From assembly GCA_038226305.1 (NCBI GenBank), contig JBBRQN010000023.1, positions 1 through 34,018 on the forward strand: DNA of 34,018 nt. Reading direction: 5' to 3'. The notes beneath the pieces were generated by a model. The model saw only the letters and a list, made by a program, of their open reading frames with translations, was not told where the DNA came from and did no database searches. Shown here one piece after another: positions 1 through 7,928 of the stretch (position 1 is the stretch's first letter; every line of letters begins with the position of its first letter). Origin of the DNA: JASLDZ01 sp038226305. Its GTDB lineage: Bacteria > Pseudomonadota > Alphaproteobacteria > Caulobacterales > Caulobacteraceae. The translations under genes were made by a program, and so were the position numbers.

Positions 1-1375
1 CCAAGCTTGAGCCGAAGGCGATGTTCTCCGCGATGCTGGCGTCGGCCAGGTAGATCGACTGCGGAACGTGGGCGACCATGCGGCGCCACTGCGCCCGCCT
101 CGGCCCGTCCAGCACCACCCCGTCTACGCAGACCCGGCCGGTGTCGGGGGTGAGGAGGCCGAGCGCGATGTCCATCGCGGTGCTCTTGCCGCCGCCGCTG
201 CGCCCGATAAGCCCGACGCGGGCGCCCCTCTCGATGCGCAGGGTCAGGCGATCCAGCGCCGGTGCGTCCCTGTCGGCATACCGAAAGCCCACCTCGTCCA
301 GCAGCAGGCTGTGCTGGAAGCGCAGCGTGGGAAGGCTCGACGGCAGGGGAGGGGCCGACCCCTGCGCCCTGCCGGAGCCGAGCAGCGTCGCCACCTCGAT
401 CAGCGTCTGGCGGTTGCCCGCCACCTGGCTCCAGCTGTTGTAGATCTGCTGCAGGAGCGGCAGCAGCCGCTGGGCCGCCAGCGCCAGGGCGCCCAGCAGC
501 GGAACCGCCTCCAGGACGCCGCCGGGCTGGCCGCTGAGCCAAACCACCAGCCCCGCGATCACCATCATCCCCGCCCCTTCGATGGCGAAGCGGGGTGCGG
601 CGCCGATGACGCCGATGGAGGACTGGGCATCCCTCAGGTCGAGGTCGATCTGCGCGAACCGCTGGGCGTAGAGCGACTGGGTGTCGTCCAGGATGATGTC
701 GCGGATGCCGCCCAACCCCTCCTGCAGCGCCTGCACCCGGCGGCGCTGGGCGCTGGCCACGGTGCGGCTGCTGCTCGTCAGCCGCCCCCGGAACACCAAG
801 GACACCCCGAGGTAGGCGAGGCCGAAGCCCCCCAGCGCAACGGCTGCGTCGACCGGCCGGATGGCGATCAGCGCCACTAGGATGAACAGCGTGATGACCG
901 CCGACGACAGCCCCATCAGGATCGGCAGGAACACGGTGGAGGAGATCGACCCCACCTTGTCGAGGCTGGAGATCGTCTCGGCGGAGTTGCTGCGCACCTG
1001 CTCGGCATAGGGCCGCATCAGCGAGGTTTCGTAGGCCTTCACCTCCAGATCGAAGCCCAGGCGGAAGACGAACTTTTGCGTCGCCCAGGCCAGGGTCACG
1101 CGGATCAACGCCGCCGCCAGGGCGCAGAGTCCGAACAGGAAGGCTGCGAGGATCACCAGCACGGCGACCGGTGCATGGTCGAGCCCCAGGGATGCGCGCG
1201 CCGCCTGCACCTCGCGCGTGCCGGTGGCGGTGACGAGGGCGAGGAAGGGCACGAGCGAGCCGAGGGTCAGCACCTCGAACGCTCCCGCCAGGATCATCAG
1301 CATCAGGAGGAGGGCGGCCTGCCACCGCCTTCGAAAGGCGATGACTCCGAACAGGTGACGCAGCGCGCTGGTCAA
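1..1375 (-). CDS. ABC exporter, fused membrane and ATPase domains (PglK/MsbA-like), 3' end outside window
   Basis: This is a half-transporter of the type I exporter fold. The first ~310 residues hold several hydrophobic helices with cytoplasmic extensions, and an ATPase domain follows. Visible ATPase motifs are a Walker A GRSGGGKST at residues 391-399 and a Q-loop region reading HVPQSIYLADASIAEN close to the window edge. The signature, Walker B and H-loop lie beyond base 1, so the gene is cut after about 458 codons. The stretch WSQVAGNRQ before the ATPase and the Q-loop wording recall PglK-type lipid-oligosaccharide flippases, so an envelope glycan or lipid substrate is the best guess, not a demonstrated one. 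No ATG lies in frame near the N-terminus. I chose the TTG at 1373-1375, preceded by GAGGGCGG, giving MTSALRHLFG. The gene diverges from bciA. Confidence 0.85.
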   Translation of the reverse strand, partial: MTSALRHLFGVIAFRRRWQAALLLMLMILAGAFEVLTLGSLVPFLALVTATGTREVQAARASLGLDHAPVAVLVILAAFLFGLCALAAALIRVTLAWATQKFVFRLGFDLEVKAYETSLMRPYAEQVRSNSAETISSLDKVGSISSTVFLPILMGLSSAVITLFILVALIAIRPVDAAVALGGFGLAYLGVSLVFRGRLTSSSRTVASAQRRRVQALQEGLGGIRDIILDDTQSLYAQRFAQIDLDLRDAQSSIGVIGAAPRFAIEGAGMMVIAGLVVWLSGQPGGVLEAVPLLGALALAAQRLLPLLQQIYNSWSQVAGNRQTLIEVATLLGSGRAQGSAPPLPSSLPTLRFQHSLLLDEVGFRYADRDAPALDRLTLRIERGARVGLIGRSGGGKSTAMDIALGLLTPDTGRVCVDGVVLDGPRRAQWRRMVAHVPQSIYLADASIAENIAFGSSL

Positions 1376-1533
1376 GGAGTCCGCCCTCGGGCTGGCGGGT
1401 GGCCGCCACCGCTCGAATGATAAGAGGGCACCCGCGCCGCAAGCTCAATGCCAAGCTCGTCACAACTCGCCGACGAGGCGCGGATTCGGCCAGCGGCTTG
1501 CGCGAGGGGTGCGAGCATGATGGCTGAGGGTGC

Positions 1534-2535
1534 ATGTCAGACCCTTCGCCACCCCATGCCGCGGCCGCTGGCCCACGGCGCGTCTTCGTTCTCGGCGCCA
1601 CCGGCACCATCGGCCGGGCGACCGTGCGGGCGTTGGTCGACCGCGGGCACGAGGTCGTTTGCTTCGTTCGCCGCCGCAGTGGCGATGCGCCAGACCTGCC
1701 GGAGGGGGCGCAGCTGCGCTTCGGAGACGTCACCGATCCCGGGTCGCTGGCCAGCGACGGGTTCGCGGGCGAGCGGTTCGACGCCGTGGTCTCCTGCATG
1801 GCCTCCCGCACCGGGTCCCCGAAGGACGCCTGGGCTATCGACCATCGGGCGCACATGCTGGTGCTCGAGGCGGCGAAGGCTGCGGGCGTGGGCCAGTTCG
1901 TGCTGCTGTCGGCCATCTGCGTGCAGAAGCCGCTGCTGGCGTTCCAACAGGCCAAGCTGGCGTTCGAGGCGGCCCTGATCGCCTCCGGCCTGCGCTATTC
2001 CATCGTGCGTCCCACGGCGTTCTTCAAATCCCTGTCGGGGCAGATCGAGCGGGTGAAGGGGGGCAGGCCCTTCCTCATCTTCGGCGACGGAACCCTCACC
2101 GCCTGCAAGCCGATCAGCGACGACGACCTCGCTGCTTACATCGCCGCCTGCCTTGATGAGCCAGAGCGCTGGAACCGCATCCTGCCCATCGGCGGCCCCG
2201 GCCCCGCGATCACGCCCCGGGAGCAGGGCGAGGCGCTGTTCGCACTTCTGAACCGGCCCGAGAAATTCCGCAGCGTGCCCGTGAAGATGCTGGACGGCAT
2301 CATCGCCGGGCTGTCGGTGGCGGGTCGCCTTGCGCCCGGGTTGGCGGAGAAGGCGGAGCTGGCCCGCATCGGCCGCTACTACGCCACCGAGTCCATGCTG
2401 GTGCTCGATCCCGCAACCGGCCGCTATGATGCGGACGGCACGCCCTCGACCGGTTCGACCACCCTGTTCGACTTCTATGCAGAGGTCATCGCAGGGGCTG
2501 CGGCCCCCGATCGGGGCGACCACAAGGTGTTCTAG
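1534..2535 (+). CDS. bciA: Divinyl (proto)chlorophyllide a 8-vinyl reductase, BciA type
   Basis: This 333-residue protein should reduce the C8 vinyl group of divinyl chlorophyllide intermediates using NADPH, a step in bacteriochlorophyll synthesis. It is an atypical short-chain dehydrogenase with a Rossmann glycine motif GATGTIG at residues 21-27. Family-like stretches follow: VSCMASRTGSPKDAW, CVQKPLLAFQQAKLAFE, IVRPTAFFKSLSGQ and, near the end, YYATESMLVLDP. NADPH dependence is known for BciA and is not read from this sequence. The ATG is preceded by GAGGG four bases upstream. No other pigment gene is in the window, so the gene sits apart from any photosynthesis cluster, at least on this side. 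Its stop overlaps the stop of the convergent pgl gene. An NmrA-like epimerase is the alternative, but the match through the middle of the protein favours BciA. Confidence 0.9.
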   Translation: MSDPSPPHAAAAGPRRVFVLGATGTIGRATVRALVDRGHEVVCFVRRRSGDAPDLPEGAQLRFGDVTDPGSLASDGFAGERFDAVVSCMASRTGSPKDAWAIDHRAHMLVLEAAKAAGVGQFVLLSAICVQKPLLAFQQAKLAFEAALIASGLRYSIVRPTAFFKSLSGQIERVKGGRPFLIFGDGTLTACKPISDDDLAAYIAACLDEPERWNRILPIGGPGPAITPREQGEALFALLNRPEKFRSVPVKMLDGIIAGLSVAGRLAPGLAEKAELARIGRYYATESMLVLDPATGRYDADGTPSTGSTTLFDFYAEVIAGAAAPDRGDHKVF

Positions 2536-3263
2536 GCGGCGGCTTCTGCGGCAGCCCGATCGGCAAAAATCAACACCGTTCCCGTGGGGTGCAGGCGCGC
2601 GGCGGGAAGCTCGGGGTCGCCGCTGCGCAGGCGGGCGAGCATGGGGGCCTTCTCAACCCCGACCACGAGGAACGCCGTATGGTGGCTGCTCTCCAGCGCC
2701 GGATAGGTGAGGGTGATCCGCGGCTCGGCCTTGGCCCCGATCACGGCCGCGACCCAGCGTTCGCGCTCCTTCAGCACCGCCGTTCCGGGGAACAGCGAGG
2801 CCGTGTGGCCGTCAGGCCCGAGGCCGAGGAGGTTCACGTCGAACAGGGGTTCGGCGGGGGCGAAGGTGTCGCGGCCGTAAACGGCCTTCAGGGTCGTTTC
2901 GTAGGCAGCCGCGGCGGCCTGAGGGTCGGTGTGCTCGGTCGGGACGGGGTGAACGTTGCCGCGCTTGATCGGCACGTGATCGAGCAGCGCCGCCTTCACC
3001 ATCGCGAAATTGCTCAAGGGGTCGTCGGCCGGAACGAAGCGCTCGTCGCCCCAGAACAGGTGGGTCCGGTCCCACGGGAAAGCATCGCGAAAGGGCGGGG
3101 CGGCGAGGCGCTCGTACAGCGCCTTGGGCGTCGACCCGCCCGAGAGGCACAGGGTAAAGCGGCCCGCCTTGGCCAGGGCGAGGTCGAGCAGCCACGCCGC
3201 CACGTCTTCCGCCACCGTGGCCGCGTCGGCGGAAATGCGAAGCTCAGCTTTGAACGCGGTCAC
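2532..3263 (-). CDS. pgl: 6-phosphogluconolactonase
   Basis: Pgl hydrolyses 6-phosphogluconolactone to 6-phosphogluconate in the cytoplasm, linking Zwf to Gnd. The 243-residue protein has the family blocks in order: SGGSTPKALYERL at 41-53, FWGDERFVP at 70-78 and LGLGPDGHTASLFPG at 146-160. Length is normal for the DevB/SOL-type family. The start is a GTG that overlaps the stop of the upstream HAD gene in a GTGA, so translation is probably coupled. This is the last gene of the pentose phosphate operon. Its TAG stop lies inside the same CTAG as the TAG of bciA on the other strand, leaving no room for a terminator between the two genes. Confidence 0.95.
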   Translation of the reverse strand: MTAFKAELRISADAATVAEDVAAWLLDLALAKAGRFTLCLSGGSTPKALYERLAAPPFRDAFPWDRTHLFWGDERFVPADDPLSNFAMVKAALLDHVPIKRGNVHPVPTEHTDPQAAAAAYETTLKAVYGRDTFAPAEPLFDVNLLGLGPDGHTASLFPGTAVLKERERWVAAVIGAKAEPRITLTYPALESSHHTAFLVVGVEKAPMLARLRSGDPELPAARLHPTGTVLIFADRAAAEAAA

Positions 3264-4009
3264 GGTTTCAGGCAGGCGATGACCGTGGCGATGGCGAGTT
3301 CGGTGTCCTTGGCGTCACGCACGGTGATGGTGTCCATGCCGGCTTCGGGCACGGGGGCGTCGTTGCCGCCGGGGTAGGTGGCGTCGCCCATGAACAGCAT
3401 GTCCTCGACGGCCACGCCCGACTCCTTGGAGAGGCGGTGCATGGCGTAGGCCTTGTCGACGCCCTTCTGGGTGATGTCGACCGAGGTGGCGCCGCCGGTG
3501 TTGATCGACAGGTTCGGCAGGGCCGCGCGCAGGGTCTTCTGAAGCGACTGGCGCTTCTTCTGGTCGGGATCCCACTTGGACTTGGCTTCCAGCGGCGCTT
3601 CCTGGCCGAGGCCGGAGAAGGTGATCTGGCTGCCGCGATCCTCGATCTGCTCGCCCCAGATCTTCTCGCCCTTCAACCCGGCTTCGTTGACGGCCTTGTC
3701 CAGCGCGGCGCGGATGGTCTCGCCCTCCTCCTTGGTGAAGTTGTCGGCATAGACGGCGGCCCACTTCCCGACCGTGGCGCGGTACAGCTTCGAGCCGGTG
3801 GTGGGCATGATGTAGAGGCGCTTCACGTCGGCGGATGGGGGCAGCCGCGCGATCACCTGCTTCTCGAACTGCGGCCAGTCTCCGCCCGAGATCACCGCCA
3901 CGTCCACCACGTCCAGAAGCTCGCCCAGGAGCTTGGACATGCTCTCGTCGATCGGCTGCTTGCTCAGCGCCAGAGTGCCGTCGAGATCGAAGGCGACGAG
4001 TTTCTTCAT
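3260..4009 (-). CDS. HAD-IIB protein resembling eukaryotic-type phosphomannomutase
   Basis: This 249-residue protein is a HAD-superfamily member of the phosphomannomutase-like branch. The catalytic motif FDLDGTL is at residues 7-13, giving D8 as nucleophile and D10 as acid/base. VISGGDWPQF follows at 39-48, SVDITQKGVDKAYA near 176-189 and the metal-binding motif GDATYPGGND at 208-217. The GGDW and PGGND signatures and the ~250-residue length are those of PMM1/PMM2-type enzymes, which interconvert mannose 1- and 6-phosphate. Many bacterial relatives are annotated only as HAD hydrolases, so mutase and sugar-phosphate phosphatase both remain possible. It lies between rpe and pgl with 4-base overlaps on both sides (ATGA with rpe, GTGA with pgl), which ties it to the pentose phosphate operon. 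Position and fold are seen; the substrate is inference. Confidence 0.8.
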   Translation of the reverse strand: MKKLVAFDLDGTLALSKQPIDESMSKLLGELLDVVDVAVISGGDWPQFEKQVIARLPPSADVKRLYIMPTTGSKLYRATVGKWAAVYADNFTKEEGETIRAALDKAVNEAGLKGEKIWGEQIEDRGSQITFSGLGQEAPLEAKSKWDPDQKKRQSLQKTLRAALPNLSINTGGATSVDITQKGVDKAYAMHRLSKESGVAVEDMLFMGDATYPGGNDAPVPEAGMDTITVRDAKDTELAIATVIACLKP

Positions 4010-4677
4010 GCGCTGGCTCCTTGGCGGATGGCGGTGATGGCGTCAGCATAGTCCGGTCGGCCGAAGATGGAGGTGCCGGCGACGATCACGTCGGCCCCGG
4101 CTTCGACTACGCGGCGAACGGTGGAAGCGTCCTGCCCGCCGTCCACCTCGATGTGGGGGTTCAGGCCGCGGGCGTCGCACAGGCGGCGCACGTCCGCGAT
4201 CTTGGGCAGGGTCTCGGGCAGGAAGCTCTGGCCGCCGAAGCCCGGGTTCACGGTCATCACCAGCACCACGTCCACGAGGTGCAGCACCGGCTCGATCCAC
4301 ATCACGGGGGTGGCGGGGTCGATCACGACGCCCGGCCGCTTGCCCAGCGCCCGCACCTGGGTGAGCACCCGGTGCAGGTGTATCGTCGATCCGGGCTCGG
4401 CCTGAACCAGCAGGTGATCGGCGCCCGCCTCGGCATAGGCGGCCAGCGACCGCTCGGGCTCCACCACCATCAGGTGCACGTTGATGGGCAGGGTCGTCGC
4501 CTTGCGCACGGCTTTCATCAGGCCGGGGCCGAACGAGATTTCCGGCACGAAGCGGCCGTCCATCACGTCGAAGTGGATCCAGTCGGCCCCGGAGCGTTCG
4601 ATCGCCCGCACCTCATCCGCGACCCGCCCGAGATCACAGGCCAGGACCGAGGGGGCGATCAGGAGCGGGCGGGTCAC
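4006..4677 (-). CDS. rpe: Ribulose-phosphate 3-epimerase
   Basis: Rpe interconverts ribulose 5-phosphate and xylulose 5-phosphate on a TIM barrel with a bound metal. The 223-residue protein shows IAPSVLACD at 7-15, HFDVMDGRFVPEISFG at 35-50 (metal-binding His and catalytic Asp), NVHLMV at 66-71, MTVNPGFGGQSF at 141-152, EVDGG at 177-181 and AGTSIFG at 200-206. All are characteristic of the family and length is normal. The reading frame is open upstream, but homology begins at the GTG at 4675-4677, which overlaps the stop of the preceding HAD gene in a GTGA. The downstream HAD gene starts inside the rpe stop (ATGA). Confidence 0.96.
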   Translation of the reverse strand: MTRPLLIAPSVLACDLGRVADEVRAIERSGADWIHFDVMDGRFVPEISFGPGLMKAVRKATTLPINVHLMVVEPERSLAAYAEAGADHLLVQAEPGSTIHLHRVLTQVRALGKRPGVVIDPATPVMWIEPVLHLVDVVLVMTVNPGFGGQSFLPETLPKIADVRRLCDARGLNPHIEVDGGQDASTVRRVVEAGADVIVAGTSIFGRPDYADAITAIRQGASA

Positions 4678-5489
4678 CGTTGCGCCCGGGGCAGGATCAG
4701 ATTGTCGATCGCGTGGGCGACGCCGTCCTCCGCGGCCGGAAGGGTGGTCTCGTCGGCGGCTGCGCGCACCTCGTCGGAAGCGTTGGCCACCGCGACCGAG
4801 AAACCAGCCACGGCGAACATGCTCATATCGTTGCGGCCGTCGCCGATCACCGCGGTCTCGGTCAGAGGCACGCCGAACGCCTTCGCAAGGGCGGTGACCC
4901 CCGCGCCCTTGTTGGCGAGGGGGGCCGTCACGTCGAGGTAGTAGCGCTGCGACCGGGCCACGGCCGCCGCATCGCCCAGCGACTGCGAGGTGCTCGCCTC
5001 GAGTGCCGCCAGCATCGGCTCGTCGTCGCTGACGGCCACGAGCTTGTCGATCCGGTCGAGAAGCGGCGTGAAGTCGGAGACCACGGTGGGCTCCTGCGCG
5101 GCGGTGATCCGCTCGCTGGCGGTGTGCGGATTGCTCGTATCCGTGGTGTGCCACCGGCCGTCGGCGAAGGCCCACAGGGTGATGCCCGGCTGGGAGACGA
5201 GGTGCATCGCGCGCCTCGCGGCGTCCAGGCTGAGCCTTTCGGCGGAGAGCACCGAGCCGTCGACCCGGGCGATGGTGCCGCCGTTGTAGGCCCCCATGCA
5301 GCCCTCGATCCCGAGGCACCGCGCGATCTGGATCATGCCGCTGACCGGGCGTGCGCTGATCAGCGTCATCCGAACCCCGGCCGCCTGCAGCCGCCGCGCC
5401 GCCGCGACCACCGGCTCGCCCAGGCTCTTGTCCGGCCGGATGAGCGTGCCGTCGATGTCGGAGATGAACAGGCGGATGGGGCCGCTCAC
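4674..5489 (-). CDS. Cof-like HAD-IIB sugar phosphatase in the pentose phosphate operon
   Basis: This 271-residue HAD protein has motif I ISDIDGTL at residues 9-16, motif II LISAR around 43-47, an NGG motif at 69-71, a conserved Lys near 194 and motif IV IGDGRNDMSMF at 215-225. That is the Cof/YidA layout with a C2B cap. Such enzymes dephosphorylate sugar phosphates, often with broad specificity, so the physiological substrate cannot be read here. Its place between zwf and rpe suggests clearance of a pathway by-product or control of sugar-phosphate levels, which is inference. The GTG at 5487-5489 overlaps the zwf stop in a GTGA. An ATG at 5504 is possible but would lengthen the overlap. The stop overlaps the GTG of rpe. 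Confidence 0.85.
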   Translation of the reverse strand: MSGPIRLFISDIDGTLIRPDKSLGEPVVAAARRLQAAGVRMTLISARPVSGMIQIARCLGIEGCMGAYNGGTIARVDGSVLSAERLSLDAARRAMHLVSQPGITLWAFADGRWHTTDTSNPHTASERITAAQEPTVVSDFTPLLDRIDKLVAVSDDEPMLAALEASTSQSLGDAAAVARSQRYYLDVTAPLANKGAGVTALAKAFGVPLTETAVIGDGRNDMSMFAVAGFSVAVANASDEVRAAADETTLPAAEDGVAHAIDNLILPRAQR

Positions 5490-6922
5490 CCGAGGTCGGC
5501 CCATGTGCGCCCGTCGCGCTCGATCAGGGTGTCGGCGCATTTGGGGCCGGTGCTGCCCGCCGGGTAAGACTGGGGCGGAGCGTCGGCCTTGGCCCAGGCG
5601 TCGAGCAGGGGCTGCACCGCGCGCCAGCCGCCCTCGATCTGGTCGGCCCGCTGGAACAGCGTCTGGTCGCCGATCAGGACGTCGTACAGCAGGGTCTCGT
5701 AGCCTGTGCGGTGGCCCATCTCGAACCGGTCGGCGTAGAGGAAGTCCATGCTGACGGGGGTGGCTTCGAGGATCGGGCCGGGCGTCTTCACGGCGAAGCC
5801 CAGCTTCACCGCCTCGTTCGGCTGGATCTGGATCACCAGCCGGTTGGGGGGCAGGCGGTCCACGTCCGTGCCCTTGAAAAGGGCCAGTGCCACGTCGCGG
5901 AACTGGATCACGATCTCGGTGTCGCGGGTGCTGAGCGCCTTGCCGGTGCGCAGGTAGAAGGGCACGCCCGACCAGCGCCAGGTATCCACCGCCACCTTGG
6001 CCGCCACGTAGGTCTCGGTCGTGCTGTCGTGAGCCACGTCCTTGGCCTTCGAGTAGGGGAGCACGTCCTTGCCCGCGACCTCGCCCTTGCCGTAACGGCC
6101 CCGCGCCGCATCCTCCGGCTGGATCGGGGCGACGGCGGTGATCACCTTGGCCTTCTCGGTGCGGATGGCGTCGGCGTCGAAGCTGTTGGGCGGCTCCATC
6201 CCCACCAGCGCCAGAAGCTGGAACAGGTGGTTGGGCAGCATGTCGCGAAGGGCGCCGGTGGCATCGTAGAAGCGGCCGCGGGTGCCCACGTCCACCGTCT
6301 CGGCCGCGGTGATCTGCACGTGATCCACATAGCGGCTGTTCCACACCGCCTCGAACAGCGGGTTGCCGAAGCGCAGGATCATCAGGTTCTGCACCGTCTC
6401 CTTCCCCAGGAAATGGTCGATCCGATAGATCTGCTCTTCCGATGCGCGGGCCAGGATCTGCTTGTTCAGCGCCTGCGCCGTCTTCAGGTCGGAGCCGAAC
6501 GGCTTTTCGATCACCACCCGGCGGAAACCCGCGCGCTCATCCAGGAGGCCTGCCATGCCCAGGCGATCCACGATCTCACCGAAGTAGGACGGGGCGGTGG
6601 CCAGATAGAAGACGGCGTTTTCGAGGGTTTCGGCGCTGAGCTTTTCGTAAAGCTCGGGCGTCGTGAAGTCGCCCTCGATGTAGGTGATGCGCTGTTTCAG
6701 CCAGGCATAGGCGGAGCTGTCGTCCACGAACTCGCTCAGGGCGTCGCGCAGTTCGTCCGCGCTGCCCTTGGAGTGGCCGATGCCGATGAGGCGGGTGGAG
6801 CCGGCCAGCAGCCCCGCCTGCGATAGGTTCACGAGGGCGGGCGTCAAGAGGCGCTTGGTCAGGTCGCCCGTCGCGCCGAAGACGATGAGGGTGGCGGCCG
6901 GGGCGACCGCTGGTTTCGTCAC
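5486..6922 (-). CDS. zwf: Glucose-6-phosphate 1-dehydrogenase
   Basis: Zwf oxidises glucose 6-phosphate to 6-phosphogluconolactone, the entry to the oxidative pentose phosphate pathway. The 478-residue protein has the dinucleotide motif FGATGDLTKRLL at 15-26, EKPFG at 139-143 and the substrate and catalytic motif RIDHFLGKE at 167-175, all standard. The first-strand motif followed by TKR fits an NADP-using enzyme, but dual NAD/NADP use is common and cannot be excluded. The start is GTG at 6920-6922, 25 bases after the gnd stop. The gene overlaps the following HAD gene by four bases. With gnd and pgl it completes the oxidative branch. Confidence 0.97.
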   Translation of the reverse strand: MTKPAVAPAATLIVFGATGDLTKRLLTPALVNLSQAGLLAGSTRLIGIGHSKGSADELRDALSEFVDDSSAYAWLKQRITYIEGDFTTPELYEKLSAETLENAVFYLATAPSYFGEIVDRLGMAGLLDERAGFRRVVIEKPFGSDLKTAQALNKQILARASEEQIYRIDHFLGKETVQNLMILRFGNPLFEAVWNSRYVDHVQITAAETVDVGTRGRFYDATGALRDMLPNHLFQLLALVGMEPPNSFDADAIRTEKAKVITAVAPIQPEDAARGRYGKGEVAGKDVLPYSKAKDVAHDSTTETYVAAKVAVDTWRWSGVPFYLRTGKALSTRDTEIVIQFRDVALALFKGTDVDRLPPNRLVIQIQPNEAVKLGFAVKTPGPILEATPVSMDFLYADRFEMGHRTGYETLLYDVLIGDQTLFQRADQIEGGWRAVQPLLDAWAKADAPPQSYPAGSTGPKCADTLIERDGRTWADLG

Positions 6923-6947
6923 AGGCTGGTGCCCGAAAAGCCAGGGC

Positions 6948-7925
6948 TCACTTGGGGGCCTCCACGTGGCCGCCGAATCCGAAGCGCATGGCCGACAGCA
7001 TCTTGTCGCCGAAGGTGCTCTGCACGCGCGACCGATAACGGGCGAAGAGGGCGGCGGTGAGCACGTTGGCGGGCACCGCCTCCTCCATCGCGGCGTCGAT
7101 GGTCCACTGGCCTTCGCCCGAGTCGGCCACCTTGCCCTGGAAGCCGGAGAGTTCCCCGTCCTTGGCGAGGCCGCTGGCGGCGAGGTCGAGCAGCCACGAC
7201 GAGATCACGCTGCCCCGGCGCCACACCTCGGAAATGTCAGTCAGGTCGAGATCGAAGCGCTCAGCCTCGGGCAGCTTCTCGGAAGCCTTGCCCTTGAGGA
7301 TGTCGAAGCCCTCGGCGTAGGCCTGCATCAGCCCGTATTCGATGCCGTTGTGGACCATCTTCACAAAGTGCCCGGCGCCCGCAGGCCCGGCGTGGATGTA
7401 GCCGCGCTCGGCCCGGTCGTCGGTCGCGGTGCGGCCCTGGGTTCGGGGAATGGTCCCGAAGCCAGGGGCGAGGCAATCAAAGATCGGGTCGAGCATGTGA
7501 ACCGTCTCGTCGTCGCCGCCGATCATCATGCAATAGCCGCGCTCAAGCCCCCACACGCCGCCGGAGGTGCCCACGTCGACGTAGTTGATCGTCTTGAGGC
7601 GGCAGTCGGCGGCGCGACGGATGTCGTCCTTGTAGAAGGTGTTGCCGCCGTCGATGACGACGTCTCCCGGGGAGGCGAGGCCGACCAGCGTCCGGATGGT
7701 GCTCTCTGTGGGATCGCCCGCGGGCAGCATCACCCAGAAGATGCGCGGACCTTCAAGCTTGGAGACCACGTCCTCCAGAGAGGTGGCGCCCGTCGCGCCT
7801 TCGCCGGCCAAGGCGGCCACGGCCTTCTCGTCCCGGTCGAAGGCGACGATCTCATGCCCTCCGCGCATGAGGCGGCGGGCGATGCCGGCGCCCATCCGCC
7901 CTAGTCCGATCATCGCAAGGCGCAT
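6948..7925 (-). CDS. gnd: 6-phosphogluconate dehydrogenase (decarboxylating), short form
   Basis: The protein oxidatively decarboxylates 6-phosphogluconate to ribulose 5-phosphate. At 325 residues it is the short form, compared with about 470 for the classical enzyme; it lacks the long C-terminal extension. Motifs are GLGRMG at 7-12, DGGNTFY at 92-98, VDVGTSGGVWGLERGY at 116-131 and HFVKMVHNGIEYG at 187-199, with the catalytic Lys at 190 or very near. The second-strand end reads FDRD at 29-32; an acidic residue there usually favours NAD over NADP, and short-form enzymes studied in other bacteria are often NAD-preferring. The ATG lies three bases after the tal-pgi stop. Confidence 0.95.
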   Translation of the reverse strand: MRLAMIGLGRMGAGIARRLMRGGHEIVAFDRDEKAVAALAGEGATGATSLEDVVSKLEGPRIFWVMLPAGDPTESTIRTLVGLASPGDVVIDGGNTFYKDDIRRAADCRLKTINYVDVGTSGGVWGLERGYCMMIGGDDETVHMLDPIFDCLAPGFGTIPRTQGRTATDDRAERGYIHAGPAGAGHFVKMVHNGIEYGLMQAYAEGFDILKGKASEKLPEAERFDLDLTDISEVWRRGSVISSWLLDLAASGLAKDGELSGFQGKVADSGEGQWTIDAAMEEAVPANVLTAALFARYRSRVQSTFGDKMLSAMRFGFGGHVEAPK

Positions 7926-7928
7926 GGC

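Noticed and set aside
1376..1533. PpsR/FNR-type operator or a clear promoter ahead of bciA
   Set aside because: No TGT-N12-ACA or TTGAT-N4-ATCAA pattern and no well-spaced -35/-10 pair was found by eye.
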